A DNA stretch of 64,000 nucleotides from Carallia brachiata (taxonomy: Eukaryota > Streptophyta > Magnoliopsida > Malpighiales > Rhizophoraceae), in assembly GCA_021464245.1 (NCBI GenBank), contig JADCRB010000067.1, positions 124,001 to 188,000 of the forward strand, read 5' to 3'. The notes beneath the pieces were generated by a model, which made no database searches, was not told the DNA's origin, and worked only from the letters and a program-made list of their open reading frames with translations. Shown here in pieces: positions 53,356 through 64,000 of the stretch. The number at the start of each line of letters is the position of its first letter. Within the stretch, counting starts at the first letter, position 1. The position numbers and the translations under genes are program-made.

Positions 53356-54107
53356 CCCCCTATATTTCTATCTTTCTTTCTCTGTCTCTCCAAACGCAAA
53401 CTAAATATCAACCAGTACAGGAAAGTTTAAGGTTTTTATTTTTATTTTATTTTTAATTTTTTTTGTTTCAGTTCAATACTTCAATTACATCACCCTTGTA
53501 AGCTGATTTTTTTTTCTTTTTTTTTCCTTTTTTTTTTTTTTTGAGATGGCAGTAAGCTGATCTTTCTTTCATTGAGTTCTGATTTGTATTTTTCTTTTGA
53601 CACTGTACGTTCAATTTCCTTTCTGTTTTCTTTTGTTTTTGGGTATTCGTTTGCTGAATACTGAACAGTTGGATATAATGTACTTACAATTCCAAGTGTG
53701 AAAACTAATGGTTTCCAACTACTGTCAATATCATTTCGAGTTAGAAAGCTATTTTCACCCTTGTTATCTTTTCAGGAATTTAACAGCAGAACAGATTGGA
53801 TATTCACCATCATCTATTATTTTAGGCATAAAATAGTGAAAAATATTAGGAATTGAATGCCCATATGATCAGAAAGGTGGGGTAGGCTTTGATTGTGATA
53901 TTTGGAACCGCTGGCACAGTTATAATATAATATAATATAAGAAGATTATCCAGGCTGCAGGTTGTCAAAACTTTTATTATATAAGATGCTGATTTCCTGG
54001 CAAATGATCCCAGCTGCTATTCCAGGACCCTCCACACATTTGTGAGTCCCTCCAAAAGGCCAAAATTGGCTGTCTGTGCTCTCCATTATTGAACAGCACA
54101 CTCTCAC

Positions 54108-54138
<31 letters not shown>

Positions 54139-57100
54139 AGCAAGGTCAACTAAAGATAGAGGGTCATTCAGCATCGTTTCAATAATTCTTGCCTTTTTTT
54201 TTTTTTAGAGATGGGGGAGGGGGGATTACTAAGCAGGGGAAATTCTATCTTCTTTGATTTCAATGCTTTTTTTTTTTTTATTAGACCTTTATATCCAAAA
54301 ATTACATTAAATTTTGATTAATCTAATTTAAGTTTTTATCGAATCCCTTGCAGAGAGTTCTATCAGTGCTGTTTTTTTTTTTTTCTATACATAAAATTTA
54401 AACTCAAGACCTTATTTAAAAAAAATCGAGTTATTTTTACTCGGACCAACAGTCCTTAATTGATTCCAATGCTTTCGTGGACGTGAATATAGCTCCAGAA
54501 GTAATACTGAAGTGAAAGCCACAAGTTGTATATCTCAGCATTCAACAGAAAGAAGTATTTGCATGACCTACGTGCCATCTATGAACGCCAGAGTAAATAA
54601 AGCGCCAATGGATTTTTATTATGAATAGGTAAATAAAGGTGCTTCCAATTGCACGAGACTTCGTGGGATCTAAGAAAAAAGTAAGCTTTACAGTCATTTT
54701 CGATCTAGACAAACAAAAGATCAAGATTCCAGGAGGGACAAGGAGCCAAAAATGACGGTACCATCAGTGATTACATCACAAAGTTGGGGTGTAAGTCAAG
54801 GCCAACAGGAAGCCTCTGCACCTGGGAAAGCGGAAAGAGGAAAGGGAAAAAAAAAAAAAAAAGGGGTCTCTGGCCCGGTAAGCTTTTGGAACAATGTGGT
54901 CGGACCAACCTGCTAGTTACTGATTGCTGAACCATAATAATGCATTCAATTTGCCAGCTCTGCAGTTAAAGTCAAACTTCATTTAAGATATCAATCCCAA
55001 GAACTGTCAGCCTCTCACCCTGATGGCCCTAAATTGATTAGTTTAAAGGTGCAAACACAAGAGAAATTGGGTCTTTCTCAGCTCAACTCAGTTTAAGGGA
55101 CGTTGTTGGCCTGAAATTCACCGGACCAAACAGAACCCACTTTAGAACTTGACCATGAATTGGCAAAGATTGGGGAAAAACGGTCGGTGCTTACTGTACC
55201 AGACAACTCACTTCGATTGCTGTTTGTTTCAACACAAAGGTTCCTGCCTTCGTCAAAAAAAGGAATGGGACAGATGACCATAGCTATAAATAAATAGAAT
55301 TTTACTATACAGTCCTATATTAAATAATTAATAAATTTTTTTTTTTAATTCAGACATCTGTTACTTTAATTTCACTTAAAAATTCTTAACAAACATTTCT
55401 CATATAAATTTAAGCAAAAAAAAAAAACATATTAGGCCAGTGTTTTGACCCCATTACTTATAAATCGGAGTTGGGAAGCATTGGCGGCGATGTATACGCC
55501 TGAAGTGCAGTAAAATCCTTGGGCAGAAATGTCGGCTCAATTTGGTAGTAGACGTACCAAAGCAGAATTTTTTTGACTTGTGCATCCAAATATCTCCAGC
55601 ACTTTCATTTTACTGCATCTCCAACAATTTGAGACTACCGGCTGTCAACATAACTTGACAAGGACAACCTAGTCTGCAACTCAACTTCGTTGTCAAAGTA
55701 TGTATGTGCGTCTTTTCATAGATCATTGCTGGAATTCTACAATCATCCTAACCTGAATAATCTGTACTACAATGAACAGAGATAATGAATCAATTTTTTT
55801 ATTACTGAAAATGGCAGTCTAATAATAATTTGACGTGTTTACTTTAGTTGCGATCCAAATTCGAGTCTCTTAATCAACATTTTCTAACCTTATGCTAGGT
55901 GGTTGCTTTGGACAGATATATTGAGCGGCGTGGATTACAAACTTGGCAATCGCCGTATTCGAGTTTGGAGGAGACCCGTTTCAGTTTCAGTAGTATTTCG
56001 GTGGTAGATCCTCCATATGGGGGAAGTTGAATGAAGATGGCAGCAGGTTTATAAACTCGATCTCAACTCAAAGATCCGATAACTGTCATATTCACGAGAT
56101 TTTTTTTTTGACAAAAAAAAACCAATTTTTCATTTGGTTGAATCTTATTCTGTCCGCTTTAACATGTTTTAATATGTTTCTTGTCGAGCTGAAATTTGAC
56201 CCCGAGACAATTACACTATACCTAATTTGATCCCTTATGCGATCGCACCATTGTACCACCCCTACAAGAATCACAATCATGGACATGCTCACTAATAACT
56301 GTTTAAATATAAAGGATCTACTTTACTTAAAATTGTAAAAGATATATGTCTTTAATTAAAAAAATAGAATTTAAACTTCAGTTATCTTTTTCGCATGTAT
56401 CCTTTCTCAATGATCAACTATCATACCCTCTGTAGGCACCAAAAAAAAAAAGTTTAAGGAGGGCTCTGCAAGTCAAACAATGTCATTAATAATATTAAAA
56501 GAGAAAAGGGTAGGAAATTGATGGGGGAAAAAAAAGCAACTAGGGCTAGAAAGTAAATAAAATTTGGGAATCTTTGTTTCACTTTCATCAGCTTCCGATT
56601 TTATTCTCCCTCTACTTGCAAATAATGATGCAAAGTATGCCGACATTACTTTACCGATTAATTTAATTAGTAAAAACAACTAAATGAACACGTTTTAGTT
56701 AAAAAGGGTTTAAACGTTAAAGTAATACCAATCTCTTTTCTTAGTCAAATATCAAAATGTGACAAACTGTGCTTTAGCTAATAATGATAAATCTACGAAA
56801 CAACTATCCGGGCCTGCCCAGATAACCAAGGCACTTTCATTCCATCTTCCATTTCTCTCACAATTTATGGGCTAATTTGAGACTTATTTCCTAAGATGCT
56901 TATAGTGTCTTTAGATTTGTGACTCTCTTCTTCGCTAACGTCTAACTACTGATCATCTGAGCGTTCCCAAAAAAAAAGAAAAAAAATTCCCCTAACGTCC
57001 CACGGCAAAACTACACCGACAAGGAAGGGGGCGGGGGGTTTTTATAGCTAAAATAGAACATTCATGAATCTAAATTATATAATTATTATCATTAAAAAAT

Positions 57101-59722
57101 GTGAGAAGAAATGATGATTATAGGCTGCTTCATATCCATAAATTCTTCTATAATATTTGGTTCCATGAAGCACGCAGAATTATTATTATCACTGCACATC
57201 CTGCTGGCAACTGTGAATTTTTTGGAGACAGAATCTTTGACGCAATCTCACAGACCAAAAAAAATGAAAAAAAGAGGGTTTGACTAAAATTCGACATTGT
57301 GTTTAATTCCAGGAGGAACCTTAATCATACATTCCTAATAATTGTGCCTGCGTATTTGGTATGAGAAACTGAAACGCTTATGCAAGCGTGAGAGAAAGTG
57401 ATTGTCACCTTAAAGTCCATTAATTAGACAAAGAGTCGAAATAAAATTTTTAAAAATATTACATGGATGCGAATTTCTTAATTGAGACATGGGCCTTTAT
57501 CATATACTTGCTGGGTTACCGTCCCCGGCCAACACAGTATACGAAAGGCAGCTCTCCTGAAATGGAACATTTCTCGACCCAAAAGAATGTTCTTACAAAT
57601 ATTCTCTTCACTATATTTCGCATTCGAAATCATCACTAACCGAGAAACTATGTTAGACTGAGGTTAATTGCAGGTACTTGCATGTCTAACTGCAATAATG
57701 ATCGAGAGGAAATTTAGAACTTATAAGTTAGTACCAAAAGATTGCTTCTAAAAGAAATGCTTTAAATGATCTTTCCTTCATAATTTTTGTTAGATTTTAA
57801 TATATGATTTTTTTATACACTACACTCAATAACTTAAATTTTCGAATGAAATAATTTTTTATTATCATATCGAAGTCTTAATAATTTTAAAACTGATAAG
57901 TCTTTCACCTAATAAGTTGTATGCATGTTATAATTTAATATACGATTCATTCTTTAGTTAATAGGTTAAGTTTTTTGGGGAATAGTTGCTTGAATTTGAA
58001 TTTGGGTCTAATACTTAAAACGATTAGTTACCCGTAAAATATCGAGGTCGCCTGCAAATGATGATGGATTGTTAGCAGAACCTGCTGTTGGACTTAACGG
58101 GTAATCATGACATTAAACAATGGAACAGCAAAGACCCTTTAAATTCACAGGAAAAAAGGGCATTAGGGGAGTTCTTCCTTAAGTCCAAAGTTTTTTATAG
58201 CTTCTTATCAAAGGTAAGTTACCTAAATGACAAAAGTCTAACGGAGTGTTTTCCATGTCCCTACTGATTGCCTCTTTCGTAATTTTGAACAAAGAAACTT
58301 GCAAGTACGCCAATTCATGATTGTTTCTTCAACATTGAGAAGAGTCCTAAGAAAATCGCTTTCATTCCCTCAACTGGCATGTCTGAAAATTGGTTTAATG
58401 AAGTTCGGTGAGATTCCAATACACATATTATATTTATATACATGCACACATCATCAGAATTATACTTGACATAGACATATAGTTGTACTCGCAGACTCCA
58501 ATGTTGATTGCAACCCACAACACGCTAGAACTAAATTAAGGAAAAGGACAGTCGAATAAAAAATATATTTCTATGTCCGTCAAGTTGGGCTAGACATGAG
58601 TTTTGTATTTGGATTAGGCCTTGCTCCGCTCAAAAATATTTAATGGAATATAGGTTTTTTTTCCCCCCTATATTTTAAATAATGCTACTTCCAATCTTTT
58701 GGCGTTAATCACACGGGTCTTTGCTATTTCTTTCATACTCAGAGAATGCAAGTCAACAGTGAGGAGGCAGTCCCTGACCACCAAATTATCTAGCTAAAAA
58801 TTTGAAATAAAATTGACGGTGAATATCACAATGTTAACAATCGGGTAAACGCTTAAATGTTTAAAAAGTAAAACTTAAAAGATTTTTTTTAATTAATTAG
58901 CTTTGAGACTTAAACTTCAAATGTTTAGTTGTAGGAACGACTTCATACTAATTAAATTATAACTCATTAGTAAAAAAATTAAATGACTTGCTACAACATT
59001 TTACAAATAGTTGGGCATCATTAACCTTGTTGGGCATAGGAAGCGACAGCCCATAATGCATAATAAAATACGTGCCTTTCTTTATTTGAGCCTTTTGCTT
59101 TTTTATGGGGTCCCAATCCTACGCGAAAACCAACCCATCCGCAGCTTTGCATAAACTTTAAATGGAAAACAAGCCCAATTCTTCGTGGACTTCAACCGTT
59201 GAAGACTAATTATCAAGCCCGATACAAATTTGTCTTCCCTCCTCAGGTTTACACAATCACAAGATTCCTTAAATCAGCTTATAAAATTAGCATCTTTATT
59301 AATATCTATGATTATGTTTAATCCATCATTTACAATATTTAAACCAATCAACCATAAATTTGCACTGAGCTTATAATTAAGCCAAATAATAATGGTTAAA
59401 AAAGATGAAATTAATTAAAATTAACCCGAAGAAAATTCAATTAACAAAGCTACATTAACGCTTGTTTGGCTCCTATAGTCATAATAAGCTAAGGCATGGA
59501 CTGGCATTGGCAAAAAGCACAGCGACAATCATCAAATAGGCTGGTGACGATTGCTCAACTATCAATTGCCAATACCAACAGCATGCATGCCTGCTTCTCT
59601 AGCATACTACAGTTTGGTGTTAAAAGAAAATCAAAAAGCTAATACACAGATAGGTAGCAACTTCAATATGCTACGGTAGCGTGTTTGTCCCAGAAGCCTG
59701 CGGACTAAGAAATATGATACAA
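53356..59722. other. Intergenic stretch between the MYB and helicase genes
   Basis: The first 400 bases, T-rich, are probably the MYB 3' UTR and flank. A GA run lies at about 54112-54138, poly(T) runs at 54197-54207 and 54269-54280. The remainder is spacer with short unrecognised open frames. The last 100-150 bases before 59723 are likely the 3' UTR of the helicase on the minus strand. Confidence 0.45.
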
Positions 59723-63809
<4,087 letters not shown>

Positions 63810-64000
63810 CTTCCTCGCAGCAAAATTGAGCAGATTTGTTCTGCGCCTCTTTTTTTTTCCCCTCTCCAGGAGCAAAATCAAAACGGAACCAAAGTTGCCA
63901 AACGATATAATTTAACAGGATAACATTAAAGTAGCCTTAAATTTTTTAAAGTTTTTTTCAATCTTATCTTATATTTTTTTATATTTTTATTTCAGTCTTA
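63810..64000 (-). promoter_or_regulatory. 5' leader and promoter flank of the helicase gene
   Basis: The 60-70 bases upstream of the start contain a purine-rich run (minus strand) typical of a 5' leader. Beyond about 63900 the sequence is AT-rich and runs off the window. No TATA box could be chosen with confidence. Confidence 0.4.

Overview
The window is nuclear DNA of a flowering plant, most likely a eudicot. It is AT-rich, with long intergenic stretches full of poly(A/T) runs, microsatellites and small transposons. Genes are split by GT-AG introns, and all recognisable products are plant families (raffinose synthase, oleosin, LOB-domain, R2R3-MYB, TAA1/TAR, CC-LRR). The species cannot be named from the sequence.

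Layout. 1-1536 (+): 3' part of a decayed raffinose synthase gene (one nonsense codon, two frameshifts). 2172-5483 (+): a three-exon DUF1421 gene with the domain order of the FLOE phase-separating family. 5484-12054: gene-poor, with an inverted-repeat pair, a perfect hairpin and a 460-bp TIR element. 12055-16158 (+): five-exon TAR2-type tryptophan aminotransferase (auxin synthesis). 16159-20111: nothing recognised. 20112-20597 (-): intronless oleosin with seed-type promoter motifs. 20598-30712: repeats, a retroelement-like insertion and a Tourist-like MITE. 30713-31303 (-): LOB-type LBD regulator with GA tracts, a telobox and a direct duplication upstream. 36269-38368 (+): intact single-exon CC-LRR protein related to NLRs but without the nucleotide-binding core. 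38369-52038: long gene-poor stretch with a SINE-like copy and a 930-bp hAT-type element. 52039-53355 (+): three-exon R2R3-MYB of the MYB61/MYB86 type. 53356-59722: nothing recognised. 59723-63809 (-): ten-exon RH30-like DEAD-box RNA helicase whose exons carry five single-base deletions.

The genes do not form a pathway or cluster; this is an ordinary euchromatic neighbourhood of unrelated genes. The item most worth following is the NLR-derived protein in which an acidic linker of about 65 residues stands where the NB-ARC core should be, while the coiled coil, winged-helix segment and LRRs remain in one open frame. Next are the contrasting decay patterns of the raffinose synthase (nonsense plus substitutions, so probably a real pseudogene) and the helicase (only one-base losses, most in base runs, in otherwise conserved exons, so possibly a sequence error), and the repeat structure upstream of the LOB gene.
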